Assembly (NCBI GenBank): GCA_035771165.1
Contig: JAWNZC010000345.1
Coordinates: 1,443,001 to 1,507,000 of the forward strand
Source: Paragorgia papillata
Taxonomy: Eukaryota; Cnidaria; Anthozoa; Scleralcyonacea; Coralliidae
Direction of reading: 5' to 3'
DNA: 64,000 nt
Part shown: in pieces, positions 36,947-44,000 of the stretch
Numbering within the stretch: position 1 is the first letter of the stretch
Layout of the letters: every line of letters starts with the position of its first letter
Made by a program: the position numbers and the translations under genes
Notes under the pieces: model-generated
What the model was told of the DNA's origin: nothing
Databases searched by the model: none
What the model saw: only the letters and a program-made list of their open reading frames with translations

Positions 36947-37086
36947 AAACAACAACAACAACAACAACAACAGCAGCAACAGCGACATTAATGAATTTGA
37001 TGATTTAATAATAGCATACTGTGGTTGTATTTCTTTTCAGAACGCAATCGGAAACTGGAGTAGAACCTGTCCCTGACCTAATCTAA
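11900..37086 (+). CDS. ARHGAP17: BAR-RhoGAP protein, ARHGAP17/44/SH3BP1 family, complete
   Basis: Eighteen exons: 11900-11952, 13789-13828, 15201-15302, 15682-15758, 16342-16453, 17064-17140, 18695-18818, 19895-19963, 21019-21100, 23404-23534, 26520-26567, 26659-26722, 28662-28743, 33455-33535, 33611-33727, 34443-34528, 35018-35210, 37041-37086; 527 residues. Residues 1 to about 245 are an N-BAR/BAR domain starting MKKQFYRVKQLADQRVGR, close to the human RICH1 start. RhoGAP spans about 275-450, with GLFR (arginine finger R293), KQYLRELPEPLMTF and NLAIVMAPNLMW. Members bind curved membranes and stimulate GTP hydrolysis by Rac1/Cdc42 at junctions and in trafficking. After HADWFFPE only about 80 residues remain, with no proline-rich SH3-binding tail, so the protein is much shorter than vertebrate ARHGAP17 (roughly 880). 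A longer alternative 3' end is possible. It likely represents the single ancestor of the three vertebrate paralogues. Introns are packed with satellites and transposons. Confidence 0.93.
11953..13788. other. BAR-RhoGAP intron 1
   Basis: Mostly unremarkable AT-rich DNA. 12980-13080 carries an inverted pair of GGTTATCTTGGGGG / CCCCCAAGATAACC, and 13250-13430 a related CCGAGATAACTCA inverted pair, probably two decayed small elements. Confidence 0.45.
13955..14038. repeat. GGTATG/ATAGT-type simple repeat, target of the hAT insertion
   Basis: Irregular 5-bp repeat (TATGG, TGTGG, TATAG variants). It continues at 14976-15115 after the inserted hAT element. Confidence 0.8.
14039..14975 (+). mobile_element. 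Internally deleted hAT transposon with 8-bp target duplication
   Basis: Imperfect terminal inverted repeats CAAGGCTCGAAATAAG and (inverted right end) GAAGGCTCAAAATCAC. GTGGTATG occurs immediately on both sides (14031-14038 and 14976-14983), the 8 bp expected of hAT. Subterminal ACCGGT/GACCGGT motifs are clustered at both ends, as hAT transposases often require. The caveat is that the target is a GGTATG-rich simple repeat. It lies in the intron between BAR-RhoGAP exons 2 and 3. Confidence 0.8.
14275..14641 (+). pseudogene. hAT transposase C-terminal (dimerisation) fragment, frameshifted
   Basis: The first part reads LERLFSRMKRVKDTSRTSLG then QERLENLLRKY, the typical hAT C-terminal dimerisation region. 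After a one-base frame change near 14450 it continues EEGPPVEDFNALPALQSWCE and ends SDSEITADSPN before TAA at 14639. Only the last quarter of a transposase is present, within the hAT footprint 14039-14975, so the element is an internally deleted dead copy. Confidence 0.82.
14976..15115. repeat. GGTATG/ATAGT-type simple repeat, right part
   Basis: Continuation of the 5-bp array interrupted by the hAT element at 14039-14975. Confidence 0.8.
15324..15620. mobile_element. MITE family C, copy 2
   Basis: Ends AGTCAGTTTCAGCTTGCTTT and inverse AAGCAAGCTGAAACTGACT, with interior homologous to 8395-8708 in the opposite orientation. It begins about 20 bp after the donor of BAR-RhoGAP exon 3 and ends about 60 bp before exon 4, filling most of the intron. 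Confidence 0.85.
15866..16164. mobile_element. Inverted-repeat MITE in BAR-RhoGAP intron 4
   Basis: TGAACTTCTATTTGTTGTTA and the following about 50 bp recur inverted at 16085-16164 (ACAACAAATAAAAGTTCA). AT-rich, non-coding interior. Confidence 0.8.
16573..16944. mobile_element. MITE family D, copy 1 (ATTAATCGATTAATCG ends)
   Basis: Ends AGCGCTGTGCCCGATTAATC and inverse of TAGAGCTGTGCCCATCGG. ACATACAGT flanks both sides (16564-16572, 16945-16953). Its 370-bp body matches 60039-60402 in reverse. Confidence 0.85.
17150..18580. repeat. 19-bp minisatellite CTCTAATTAGCACCCCATT
   Basis: About 75 diverged copies fill BAR-RhoGAP intron 6. A higher-order unit of about 190 bp (ten monomers, marked by AAGCTCTTCGTGCTCTAATT) is duplicated at about 18100 and 18291. 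No coding role. Confidence 0.92.
18862..19668. repeat. ACCAT/ACCAC pentanucleotide array
   Basis: About 800 bp of 5-bp repeat (ACCAT with ACCAC, ACCGT and AATAC variants) directly after BAR-RhoGAP exon 7. Long open frames across it on both strands are artefacts of a stop-free repeat. Confidence 0.93.
19675..19830. repeat. CTCCTCCCCTT pyrimidine minisatellite
   Basis: About eight copies of an approximately 19-20 bp pyrimidine-rich unit (CTCTCCTCCCCTTACTGCTTT type). All-pyrimidine strand, so capable of triplex formation in principle. Confidence 0.85.
20027..20930. repeat. Cluster of dispersed repeats with ATTAATAATTCATGA ends
   Basis: ATTAATAATTCATGAGGAAA at 20027 and a near copy at 20624 in direct orientation. 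Between them lie a palindromic TCAGTTCTGTATCAC segment (20085-20165) and a copy of the TTGAAAGAACAC...CTTCGTTCTTGAGATATTTC family (20340-20530). An inverted GAGCTGTATCTGATTTAC pair is at 20825-20890. Confidence 0.65.
21290..22490 (-). mobile_element. tRNA-related repeat split by an expanded GGAT-rich array
   Basis: Minus strand: a tRNA-like head (22490 to about 22400) with A-box-like TCAATGGTTAGAGCA and B-box-like GGTTGAACCC, then the body TTTCTGGGTAGTTGAGCTTG at about 21340-21290. The same head and body are adjacent in the copy at 25690-25860, so the array 21340-22392 expanded inside this copy. Confidence 0.7.
21340..22392. repeat. GGATGGATGAAGTGGAGT tandem array
   Basis: About 1.05 kb of mixed 4- and 5-bp units (GGAT, GGAGT, GAAGT) in BAR-RhoGAP intron 9. 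Stop-free frames on the minus strand (HPSTPLHPS) are repeat artefacts. Confidence 0.92.
23967..24278 (+). CDS. OTU-like half domain, first ORF of an intronic mobile element
   Basis: Open frame from the first ATG at 23967; the frame is open further upstream to 23871 without ATG. It contains KMKNVGVWGTDIEILTAASL and NNVHFDVVQDV, which read as the second half of an OTU cysteine-protease fold, including the His-bearing final strand. The Cys-bearing N-terminal motif is absent upstream, so this copy alone should be inactive. It lies in an intron of the BAR-RhoGAP gene, overlaps the next ORF by 31 bp in another frame, and is bracketed by short inverted repeats. It may be the 3' part of a spliced or frameshifted element protein, or the degraded first of two tandem OTU domains. 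Confidence 0.55.
   Translation: MKNVGVWGTDIEILTAASLYFGNNDKWAKFSRTMLNEPLPIDNHTIYIQNSNNVHFDVVQDVSQELIPNITSKTKPVHDFTSKLSIVKEKETFLCQHWKLGSF
24248..24736 (+). CDS. OTU-type cysteine protease domain ORF
   Basis: A 162-residue ORF starting MSTLEARLLLKNLKPLDVGG. It shows the complete OTU layout: GNGDCFFKAVSHQLY with the catalytic Asp/Cys, GTWCDALMVQAVADALN (the conserved W...A core) and LNEFHYVSTV with the catalytic His. OTU proteases cleave ubiquitin or ubiquitin-like chains; OTU domains are also common passengers in invertebrate transposons and in viruses. The ORF is in a +2 frame relative to the upstream OTU-like ORF and is not spliced to the host BAR-RhoGAP gene, whose flanking exons join in phase without it. 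It ends about 25 bp before the right inverted repeat. Protease activity is a family inference; the mobile nature rests on context. Confidence 0.65.
   Translation: MSTLEARLLLKNLKPLDVGGNGDCFFKAVSHQLYHNPNYLNVRKAGVDYIQAHPEQFIDSVTDKSWANYIKDMSAQGTWCDALMVQAVADALNCIITITESAVNFNETTVVHPQYHKKIPQVIHLGHLNEFHYVSTVSVLGKKNHSRFEPHYFFTLSNKCVF
24885..25682. mobile_element. hAT-type element with GGATCGGAT subterminal repeats
   Basis: Ends TAGTGGTGTGCG and inverted TAGAGGTGTGCG. Clusters of CCGATCCGATCCGA lie just inside both ends. The 8-bp target duplication is GTATACAT / GTGTACAT (24877-24884, 25683-25690; one mismatch). The host sequence on both sides is the dispersed repeat seen uninterrupted near 22560-22600. 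It contains the tRNA-derived insertion at 25098-25340. Confidence 0.8.
25098..25340 (-). mobile_element. tRNA-derived SINE-like insertion
   Basis: Minus strand, about 25275-25175: CCGTGGCTCAGTGGTCAGAG (A-box TGGCTCAGTGG) and GGTCGTGGGTTCAATTCC (B-box) spaced as in a tRNA. A direct duplication of about 38 bp (TATATTATAAGTGATATTGG...) flanks it (25065-25098 and 25338-25378), longer than usual for a SINE. Not a functional tRNA gene: no clean anticodon loop or acceptor match. Confidence 0.65.
25690..25862 (-). mobile_element. tRNA-related dispersed repeat, intact head and body
   Basis: Minus strand head: TAGTTTAATGGTTAGAGC fits the A-box, and GGTTGCAGGTTCGAACCC the B-box. The body continues AGTAATTGAGCTTGACGAAC to about 25690. 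Related copies are at 21290-22490 and, as pieces, 22560-22620 and 23330-23375. Confidence 0.7.
26298..26431. mobile_element. Small hairpin MITE with a CCCCTAA triplet
   Basis: AGATATGGATTTTATGTTC and its inverse flank a short loop, with outer ends ATTACACGG / CCGTGTAAT. Three copies of CCCTAACC lie in the left arm; too short to call telomeric. Confidence 0.65.
26783..27047. repeat. (TTTG)n passing into (TCTG)n
   Basis: About 47 TTTG units, then about 19 TCTG units, running straight into the truncated reverse transcriptase. Confidence 0.95.
27050..28010 (+). pseudogene. 5'-truncated, frameshifted non-LTR retrotransposon reverse transcriptase
   Basis: Segment 1 (27050-27262) reads SILGPLLFLIYINDFP and MYADDTNITTTG, the RT catalytic YADD box. 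Segment 2 (27256-27477) and segment 3 (27478-28010, ending at TAA) continue the thumb and C-terminal region (LFEYCDIVWDN, LQNRAARVITRQG, VWNDMPENAR). Two frame changes occur, at A-runs near 27262 and 27470. A tandem duplication of about 36 bp (27401-27470 region) and a short duplication of TCAATACTTGG at the 5' edge are visible. The N-terminal RT blocks and endonuclease are missing. The style is that of CR1/Jockey-type LINEs. An AATAAA lies at 28095, then TCTC and TCTG repeats. It sits between two tetranucleotide arrays in the intron between BAR-RhoGAP exons 12 and 13. Confidence 0.85.
28105..28490. repeat. (TCTG)n with TGCC interruptions
   Basis: Starts as TCTC directly at the 3' end of the reverse transcriptase fragment, then TCTG with three TGCC/TTGCC blocks. 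It is followed by CACTCCAAGGACATCTCAAA, a sequence that also follows a TCTG run at 61885. Confidence 0.93.
28911..29810. mobile_element. Inverted-repeat element with TAAGGGG(G/C)CGATTACAT ends
   Basis: TAAGGGGGCGATTACAT at 28911 and inverted ATGTAATCGGCCCCTTA at 29794-29810. Subterminal CCGGGCTGGCCCG/CCGGTTAACCGG motifs are repeated three times on the right side. It sits inside a repeat with ATTAATAATTCATGAGGAAAA ends (28797). An inner hairpin GGCTTTATCGG...AACACGAGGCGATAGCC lies at 29310-29385. Confidence 0.72.
29887..29943. repeat. Near-perfect palindrome GTTTTATCAGAT...ATCTGATAAAAC
   Basis: 57-bp palindrome centred on ACTCGGCTATCGCCTCGTGT. A related hairpin is at 29316-29372 in the neighbouring element. 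Confidence 0.75.
30302..30554 (-). mobile_element. Fold-back element family A, copy 3 (inverted, nested)
   Basis: Reverse-oriented copy, tail first. It is flanked by a 10-bp duplication, GTACCTTTAT (30292-30301 and 30555-30564). It interrupts the right arm of the older palindrome 30177-31035, whose sequence resumes after it. The tail is longer here than in copies 1 and 2. Confidence 0.75.
30431..30468 (-). ncRNA. Hammerhead-like core in a fold-back element
   Basis: On the minus strand: TCTCT, CTGACGA, an extra A, stem GGGC/GCTC (one G-U pair) closing CTTC, GAAAC, GTT, AGA. UCU before the core can pair with AGA after it, giving a short stem I. The mirror arm of the same element reads GTGACGA, and the copy at 6242 reads CTAGACGA, so only this arm keeps the core intact. 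Confidence 0.5.
30576..31019. mobile_element. TA-target element with CAGTAAAAACCCGCTAACAA ends
   Basis: Inverted ends of about 30 bp (CAGTAAAAACCCGCTAACAA...), TA on both sides (30574-30575, 31020-31021). It contains an inner palindrome (30763-30950, TGATGCAAACACTCGAGTGA). Its ends resemble those of 38445-38879. Confidence 0.78.
31394..31573. mobile_element. Palindromic MITE, TAGATTCATTTT ends
   Basis: TGTCTGTTCAGTTATAGATG...GATGACGTCACAACG is matched by the inverse at 31500-31573. Non-coding. Confidence 0.75.
32196..32398. mobile_element. Nested TA-target MITE, TACACTGCAAA ends
   Basis: TACACTGCAAA and inverse TTTGCAGTGTA, with interior AAAACAAG/CTTGTTTT palindromes. Inside 31852-33356. 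Confidence 0.78.
32399..32855. mobile_element. Nested element, TACACGCGTAAAAA ends, AACAATGTTG-rich
   Basis: TACACGCGTAAAAA and inverse TTTTTACGCGTGTA. The interior consists of repeated ACAACTTGTTCAC / TGTTGTTCAC units in both orientations. It abuts the previous element at a TATA. Confidence 0.8.
32934..33179. mobile_element. Nested MITE, TACAGCTAAATCAATTAAGG ends
   Basis: Terminal inverted repeats of about 45 bp (TACAGCTAAATCAATTAAGG, then TTGTCCTGGCCAAAGCC). TA target. Third insertion inside 31852-33356. Confidence 0.85.
33895..34380. repeat. (ATTCT)n pentanucleotide array decaying 3'
   Basis: About 20 perfect ATTCT units, a block of GTTCT units, then increasingly diverged ATTCC/ATCCC variants up to BAR-RhoGAP exon 16. 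Confidence 0.93.
36358..36990. repeat. (CAA)n/(CAG) trinucleotide array
   Basis: About 630 bp of CAA with scattered CAG, TAG and CGA triplets, with a less regular stretch at 36735-36900. It lies in the last BAR-RhoGAP intron, 50 bp before the final exon. Poly-Q/N and poly-L/C frames are artefacts. Confidence 0.93.
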
Positions 37087-37528
37087 CTTTGAGAGGATTG
37101 TAAACGTTCTTTTTCGGGCATTAACAATGTCACTCACGTCCAACGTTGTGAATCGTTAATCACAAATTTACGAAGAGAAAATCAAAGATTATATAAAACA
37201 ATATGAAGTATAAAATTTAGAAATTCTAAAAGCCGAAGCAAATCCGTAGAGGATTAGTCTTAAATGAAAACAAGTTTTTCAAACGTTCTGATCATCTAAG
37301 ATGGGATAATATTATTCACACTGCCTTCGTTATTGAGATATTTCAGCAACCTCGTTCCCAGGGCCTTTTGAAATTGAGAGGGCGGGAAAAGGTCCGGCTG
37401 GTCATTCGGAGTAATGGCAGCCCATTGGTCACGTTGGCGGTCCCGTTGAAGCTATTTGGTTATAACTGGCACAAAACTACGCATAATTATGTTTCACGAA
37501 GAATGTTTAAGAAAAGCAATCAACCTAC

Positions 37529-37710
37529 ATACCTTATTAAAAAATGGCCGCCGAATTAAAATTATTTTATATACATATAAATTAGCCCTTATGAACTCGT
37601 TTTCATGTGTGAAATTCAAAATAATTTTTACTTTAAAACGAGGTCATAAGGGCTAATTTATACGCACATAAAAGAATTATAATTCGGCGGCCATTTTTGA
37701 ATAAGGTCTA
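37529..37710. mobile_element. MITE family B, copy 2
   Basis: Same palindrome as 10891-11073 (AAAATGGCCGCCGAATTAAA and inverse), in opposite orientation by its asymmetric centre (TTTTCATGTGTGAAATTCAA). Its right end GGTCTA is repeated at 38131. Confidence 0.85.
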
Positions 37711-38130
37711 CAGGCTTTCTGGCGATCCTACTTTACCTACTTTTTCCTACTTTTTCTGCACTCTCTTACTTTTCCTACTTTTTATGGAAAATTGCTCGGT
37801 TTTCCTACTTTTTCCTACTTTTTCATTTAAAATCCTAGGGTTTTTTTTGAAAACTGTTTCGTGGAATCATTATGTTTTGACTTGATACTGCCAAGAGGAA
37901 GTAAAACTCAGAAGTAAAACTCGGTTGGCTGTAGGGGAAGAGGAGGCCACTTTTGTATATTTCATTTTAGTAAAAATGGGGTTAAATTGTATTTTTGTGG
38001 TATTGTCATTCGAAATTAATCACAAAAAATTCCTACTTTTTTGTACGTTTTCCTACTTTCTTCTTACTTTTTCGAAAATTTTAGTCCTACTTTTGTCCTA
38101 CTTTTTTACCAACACCTGCCAGAAAGCCTG
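37711..38130. mobile_element. Element with CAGGCTTTCTGGC ends and TTTTCCTAC repeats
   Basis: CAGGCTTTCTGGC and inverse GCCAGAAAGCCTG. GGTCTA occurs on both sides (37705-37710, 38131-38136). The interior is rich in CTACTTTTTC units and has no coding capacity. Confidence 0.7.
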
Positions 38131-38444
38131 GGTCTATGAAAATGCAGAGTTGCCAGGACCTTTTCCCGCTCTACCAATTTCAAAAAGGCCCTGGGCACGA
38201 GGTTGATATTTTAGTTTATTTGATATGCAAATTAAACACCATGACGTGCCCAATGAGTTATCAGAGAAGGTTATCAAGCATAATCACTTGAAAATCTGCA
38301 TGTTTTGTGTTGTAGGAGAAACACACATACACGCTTCCTTTAAATTAATTTGGTTTGATAACAGCAAAGATATATAACCTTCTCCGATAACTCATTATGC
38401 ACATGTGACGTCACAATGTTCATTTGCATATCAAACTTGAAATA

Positions 38445-38879
38445 GAGTAAACACCCGCGTGTAAGAACCTAGTGATTTAAGAACCTGTAGGCTGAAATTT
38501 TGGATTTTAATACCCCAAAATATAAGAACCTGTTTAGCCAACCAAAGCCACAAGGTTCTTATATGAAGAGTCACTCTGAATAATGAAACAGTGCTGTAGC
38601 CAAAATGTGGGACTATAAAATATAAATTTGCTATATATTTGGCCCTTCCATAAAAATATCATTACAGAAATTACATACATGCAGTATAATCTCTCTATAA
38701 CAAAGTGGTTTATATATCTGGTCATATAACAATAGCATTTCCCTTAAAGAAAGTTTAAGAACCTATTAAGAACCTATTTTGCCTAAATTGTCAGTAATTA
38801 CCCCAAAATATAAGAACCTATTTTGCCAGACTTGAAAAAATCTAGGTTCTTACACGTGGGTGTTTACTGTATCTCAACA
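38445..38879. mobile_element. TA-target element with GAGTAAACACCCGCGTGTAAG ends
   Basis: Left GAGTAAACACCC and inverted right CAGTAAACACCC. TA flanks both sides (38443-38444, 38880-38881). It contains repeated AAGAACCTATTTTGCC units. Confidence 0.8.
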
Positions 38880-39119
38880 ACGAAGCAAGGAAACGAAAAA
38901 CTGTTATTATCAAGTTAAAATAATCAACCATCGTCCTTCAAAACAGTAAATTTTATTGCTTTTCAAGGACATTTCCGTGAAAGCTAAGGACCTATAAGGA
39001 AGGAGTATTTTAAAACGGAAAATATATTTGGGTTTTGAGATGTAAATCAATTCAGTTCAAATTTTAGGTGAAGTTTTTCTTATTGTTTTTTTTAAAACGA
39101 TTGTGAGTGTATACCTCGT

Positions 39120-40272
39120 TTAAAGGGTATAGGCAACAAAAACAAAAAATTTCCAAAGTAAACCAACACTTTTAAAGTTGCTAATCTGAATCAGTATCTG
39201 CCATCTTGGATACATTTTTGATATGCATGTGACGTCACAAGCTGGGTTAAAGCGAAAACTTTAGTTAGGCATTCTTTTACATATATAAGTCTGAAACTCA
39301 TTTTTTGTAGATGGTTTTCGTTCTTGATTAAACCACAACACTTTAAAACCATACCACAGAAATTCAGCTGCCAGAAGAATAAGTTTCATCATGTTTACCC
39401 AGCTTGTGACATCATTTAAGGTTACGTTACACCACAGAAATTTAAAAATACCAAAAAAATATTTTTTGCGCAATTAACTGCCGTAAGCCAAATGCTGAAA
39501 GATTTTGAAAAGTTTATTTCGTTTAAAGCAAAATTCATTAAGATATTTAGCGATGAAAATTGCAAACAGCTCTATTTCCCCGCGAAATTTAAATGTTCCA
39601 AGGCTTGTTTCTTCAGCTTTAAATTTCAGCTAAACTGCCGTATTCAAAGACTTTTGTTGAACACGGGGTTTGGCCGATTTTTTTCAAATTTTCACAATGT
39701 ATCGGAGACAATAAGAGCTTCATTTGTTTTTTCATTTCTGAGTAATCGACTACGATGCATGGTATGCACGCAACTTAACTGAGCTTGCAAAAGAATGCCT
39801 TATATCTCAAAAATAACAAAAAAAAAACATAGCTACCGCACACACTTTTGTAGAACAGCTAGTTGAGTTGCAATTAAAACTATTTTTACATGATTTGATT
39901 GAAACTGTAGTTCAACAAAAGTCGCGGCGCAAAGCGAATGCGTTTTCAGAATTTTGTCAAAACAAAACAAGTTTAAATACTTTTCAAAATTGTAAATCAA
40001 CTGTCCAATTCTACAATCATTTTGCTATAAACTGTAAAAATTTGAATTTCATTGCTTGTAAACTCAACGCGCAGTTGCATTTTTCGCAAAGCACTACTCC
40101 AAGGTGTTACGTAACCTTAATTAGGCAAGGTCTTACAACAAGATGGAGAATGACAAGATTGTCTTTTGTCGAAATTAGTGATGTTATTTGGCACACGATT
40201 TGTTTTGTTTACTTTGGATTACCATCGCAAGACAGTTTGTTAATCAGAAATTAAAATTGCGCTTACCCTTTA
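39120..40272. mobile_element. TTAAAGGGTA-ended element with a nested insertion
   Basis: TTAAAGGGTATAGGCAA at the left and inverted TTAAAGGGTAAGCGCAA at the right. A second inverted pair, TAAGGTTACGTTACACC / GGTGTTACGTAACCTTA (39418, 40121), marks an inserted element. ORFs at 39492-39782 and 39868-40254 lie inside it and show no family resemblance. Confidence 0.65.
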
Positions 40273-40556
40273 AAACCAGTAATTTTAGTAGGGTCGTTTT
40301 TTTGTGAAGGTACAATCGGTAGAACAGTCGAGAAATATCAAAGGTTTTCAGGAACAGTGAGAACTTGAACAACCTTTTATAATTAGGAACTCTATTTATT
40401 TTACGATTTTGGGTATGAATTAATTTTATCAGAAACTTATTAATATTGGTAATTATGTTAATATTTCTTACAATAATTTAAATCGAGTAAATACTTGTGT
40501 AGTGTTATTTTGTGGAAATTCATTCATAACGTTTCCTGTCGACAAAAAAACAAACG

Positions 40557-40905
40557 GTAAACAAACAAACAAACAAACAAACAAACAAACAAACAAACAA
40601 ACAAACAAACAAACAAGAAAACGAAAGAACAAACGAACGAACAAGCAAAGGAACAAACAAGCAAACGAACAAGCAAACAAACAAACAAACAAACAAACAA
40701 ACAAACAGGCAAACAAACAAACGAACAAACAGGCAAACAAACGAATGAACGAACAAACAAACAAACAAATAAACAAGATAACGAACAAACGAACAAACAA
40801 ATAAATAAACGGACAAACAAGATAAAGAACAAACAAACAAACAAGCAAACAAGAAAGCAAGCGAACAAACAAACAAACAAGCAATCAAATAAACAAACAA
40901 CCCGA
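40557..40905. repeat. (CAAA)n array upstream of GDE1
   Basis: About 350 bp of CAAA with GAAC and GCAA variants, ending about 150 bp before the GDE1 start codon, so it lies in or next to the promoter. Confidence 0.93.
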
Positions 40906-41057
40906 GATAAAAAACCTCTTGACGGATATTTTTTGGGGAAAAACCGTCACATGAAAATTTTAAAAAGAGGCGCGAGCGATTACCGAGTCAAGTGTTTACT
41001 ACATTTAAAAAAACTGACCGAGTGATACGTGTACTGGAGACGAAAACCAAACCAATT

Positions 41058-44000
41058 ATGGTTATGGCGGATGTTTTGTTGTTTGTCAGTGTAGTGGTCA
41101 CTTCTTTATCCATAATTGCAGGAGCATACCATTTCCTTTGTTTTGAAAAATATGATTCGAATAAAGTACAAGCCTTTCTTCGTGGGGACCGTCCGGCAAA
41201 CTCACCCATTATCATCGGGCACAGAGGAGCAATGCTCGATGCTCCCGAGAACACGTTGACAGCTTTTCGTGTTGCGGCCGAAAATGGAGCTTTTGGCGTC
41301 GAGTTTGATGTGGATTTTACGAAGGATGGACACGCTGTTATTATACACGATGCTACTGTAGACAGAACTACTGATGGCCAGGGAAAAGTGAATGATTATA
41401 CTTTAGAGGATATAAGAAAATTGAATGCTTTGGGGGATTTCAAAGACAGGTATATACGCTTCCGCCTATTTGCACTGCCATGGTACCCTGCGAGCAGAGC
41501 CTTCTTTTCTTTTATTATCTTTCTGCCAATATATTTTATAACTTCTACAGTGGATTATTTCTTGAGAAAACGTTCGGAGTAGACGGACTAGGCAACTTTG
41601 TCAGAATTTCCAGTCAGAATTTTTGCCAAGTCGGCATAATGTACGAGTCAAATCCAACTGCGATCATCCCCCCCCCGGGCAAACCCCGGGCATTTGACCC
41701 AAGGTGAGCTCCGTATAGGCGGGAATTTGACGTAAAGCAATCCCACTCGGTCGGGCATTTGACTATTGAAAAAAGTTGGTCAGCGGTTGCACGTTAAAAA
41801 ATCTCCTCGTTCTTGCCATATCTTCATTCTGCATGATCTTTTCTGTCGATATTCCACGTGAACATTTGAAAATGCCGTTGTTTAAAGTCTGGGATGCAAA
41901 GAAGGACGTTGAAACTTCATGGTAGTGAATTTTTTGTTGTCTATGTATGAAATATTTCAAACAAAATCTTTTAATAGAGCCTTGACAGTCCCAGACGGTG
42001 GGGCATTTGACTGTGTTTTCGGTCCGCATAGTGGGGAATTTGACCAAAATTTTTCGGAAAAGTCAAATTCCCGGGGGTTTGCCCGGGGGGGATGATCGCA
42101 GTTGGAATTGACTCATACATAATATCGTCCTGGCAAACGTCCTGGCAAAGTGTCCTGATGTGAGGTGGCTGTATTCGCAGGCTAGCAAAGCGGGACGGAG
42201 TGTTACATGAGAAAAATTGTCTTATATTTGCTGGGATCCCAGCTGAGTGAAAATGGAAAATTCTTTCCATACAAACGGAACAAAATATAAACGGAACAAA
42301 ATACAAACGTTTATATTTCCATATAAACGGAACAAAATACATGCATTGTGGGATCCCGGCAATGTAAACAGGTGTCCCATGTAAACAGCCCTTAAAATTA
42401 GATGAAAATTATTTTTTCCAATTTGATTTTCCCAGTTGCTACCCCATTGCTAGGTGGGAAAGGATCTGACCAATCAGGTGCGAGATTGGTTGAAAACTGT
42501 ATAGGAACAAACAGTAGAAACACATCGACAAAATATATTTTGCCACTAAGAAGCACCAAAAGCATCCAGGGTTTGGGAACGTGTCTGAACACCAGTGCAT
42601 TTAGTTCCTGTTCCTGGGCACAGGCACTTAGTCTGAATGCCGCCTAAGGGGTTTGATCATGGTGTCCAGTCTTCAGGTCAAAAATGTCCTTAGGTCAAAA
42701 TGTCTGTAGCTCAAAATGTCCTCAGCTCAAAACATCTTCACTTCTTCCTATGAGAACTGATATATTTGGACATGTCAACATTGAATGTACAGATATTCTT
42801 GGTTTGCATTTGACGTATGTTGGAGGAACATCTATTGTATTTGGAGTATGTTTTCCTCCAGCATGGCCACGAATGAGACTTTTTTTCTATAGCCGAAGAC
42901 TGAGGCTGAATATGGTCTGAGACCTTGATGATTCTTGATATCAAAAAAGTCGAATTCAATAATTGTTTTATTATACATTTATACATATACATTTTCAGTT
43001 GAAAATGTAAAGAAAATCACTCCTTCAGAATGAAAGAACATTCATAAAACATGATTCAAAGACAGTTGCTTCTTTGCCACACTTTTCTTTGGTTTAAATT
43101 ACCTAACTGAACAGGTCACGTCAACACAAGCGTGATAATTCCTTTTTGCTACAGATAATACCTCCAGAAACTACAGATAATAGCATTGTGGGCTTGGAAT
43201 CTGAGAGGGTGGTAAAGGGGGGGGGGGGGGTACGGATCCCATTTCACGGGAAATAAAAAAGTCATTTCTCATTTCACTGATAAGAAAACTGCCATTTCAC
43301 GTTTCACAAAAAATTACGAGAACGTTTAATCAACTCTGTGACAATTATTCACAGAAGGCGAAGTAGATTGAAGCTGTCAGTGAAAGTTGTGGTCCACAGT
43401 TGTAGGGTGGTTTGGGGGCATGCTCCCCTGGAAAATTTTTGAAATTGGGGTCTCTAAAATGGCATTTCCCGCAATCTGACAGCACATTTTAGCAAAATTT
43501 TGAAACTTTTAAAACATATTTTTAATGGCACATTTTATCATTTTTACAAAAGATTTTGTCCAAATTGGATGTTTTCTAAACTTTATTGAGAAAATTATAC
43601 AGCATTATATATACTAAAATATTAGTTAGCCAAACGAGACAGGCGCAAACACCACAAAATGATCGAGGGCTCTGGGGAACAGTAGGCATAGGGACCCTAG
43701 ATCATGGACGCGCGAGTGAGTATCGATATATAGATATATAGACTATATAATAATAAGCGAGAGACTTTGGCAAGTCTAGAACGATGGCTCTCGCAGATCA
43801 GAACAAATTAAACTTATAATCTTAAAAATTATAAAATACATAATGCTTAATCACAGTTTCAGTTTTACGACAACTTCAGTACTTTATTCTCATTTCACGG
43901 ACAATTATTATGAACAATCATGGCTCATGACTGGAATACAAATCACATTTCACGACACAAAATTCCGGCCTTTCACATTTCACAAGAAAATATATTGGCA

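Larger units (their letters stand above)
37347..38205. mobile_element. Element with CAACCTCGTTCCCAGGGCCT ends
   Basis: Inverted ends of about 50 bp. ATATTTCAG (37338-37346) and ATATTTTAG (38206-38214) form a 9-bp target duplication with one mismatch. It carries MITE family B copy 2 and the element at 37711. Confidence 0.78.
37290..38930. mobile_element. Old palindromic element with stacked insertions
   Basis: Left arm CTTCGTTATTGAGATATTTC (ends 37345) and right arm TCTCAACAACGAAGCAAGG (38882 on), with GATATGCAAAT/ATTTGCATATC between. It is the same family as 20340-20530. The left arm is split by 37347-38205 and the right arm by 38445-38879. Confidence 0.65.

Noticed and set aside
36313..36991. 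Poly-Cys, poly-Leu and poly-Gln/Asn frames
   Set aside because: Translations of the CAA/CAG array inside the last BAR-RhoGAP intron. Exons on both sides join in phase without it.
39492..40254. Two ORFs of 96 and 128 codons
   Set aside because: They lie within nested inverted-repeat elements and show no domain or motif.
42500..42920. Possible extra GDE1 exon
   Set aside because: Exon 1 joins exon 2 (44217) in phase and matches the family without any extra sequence.
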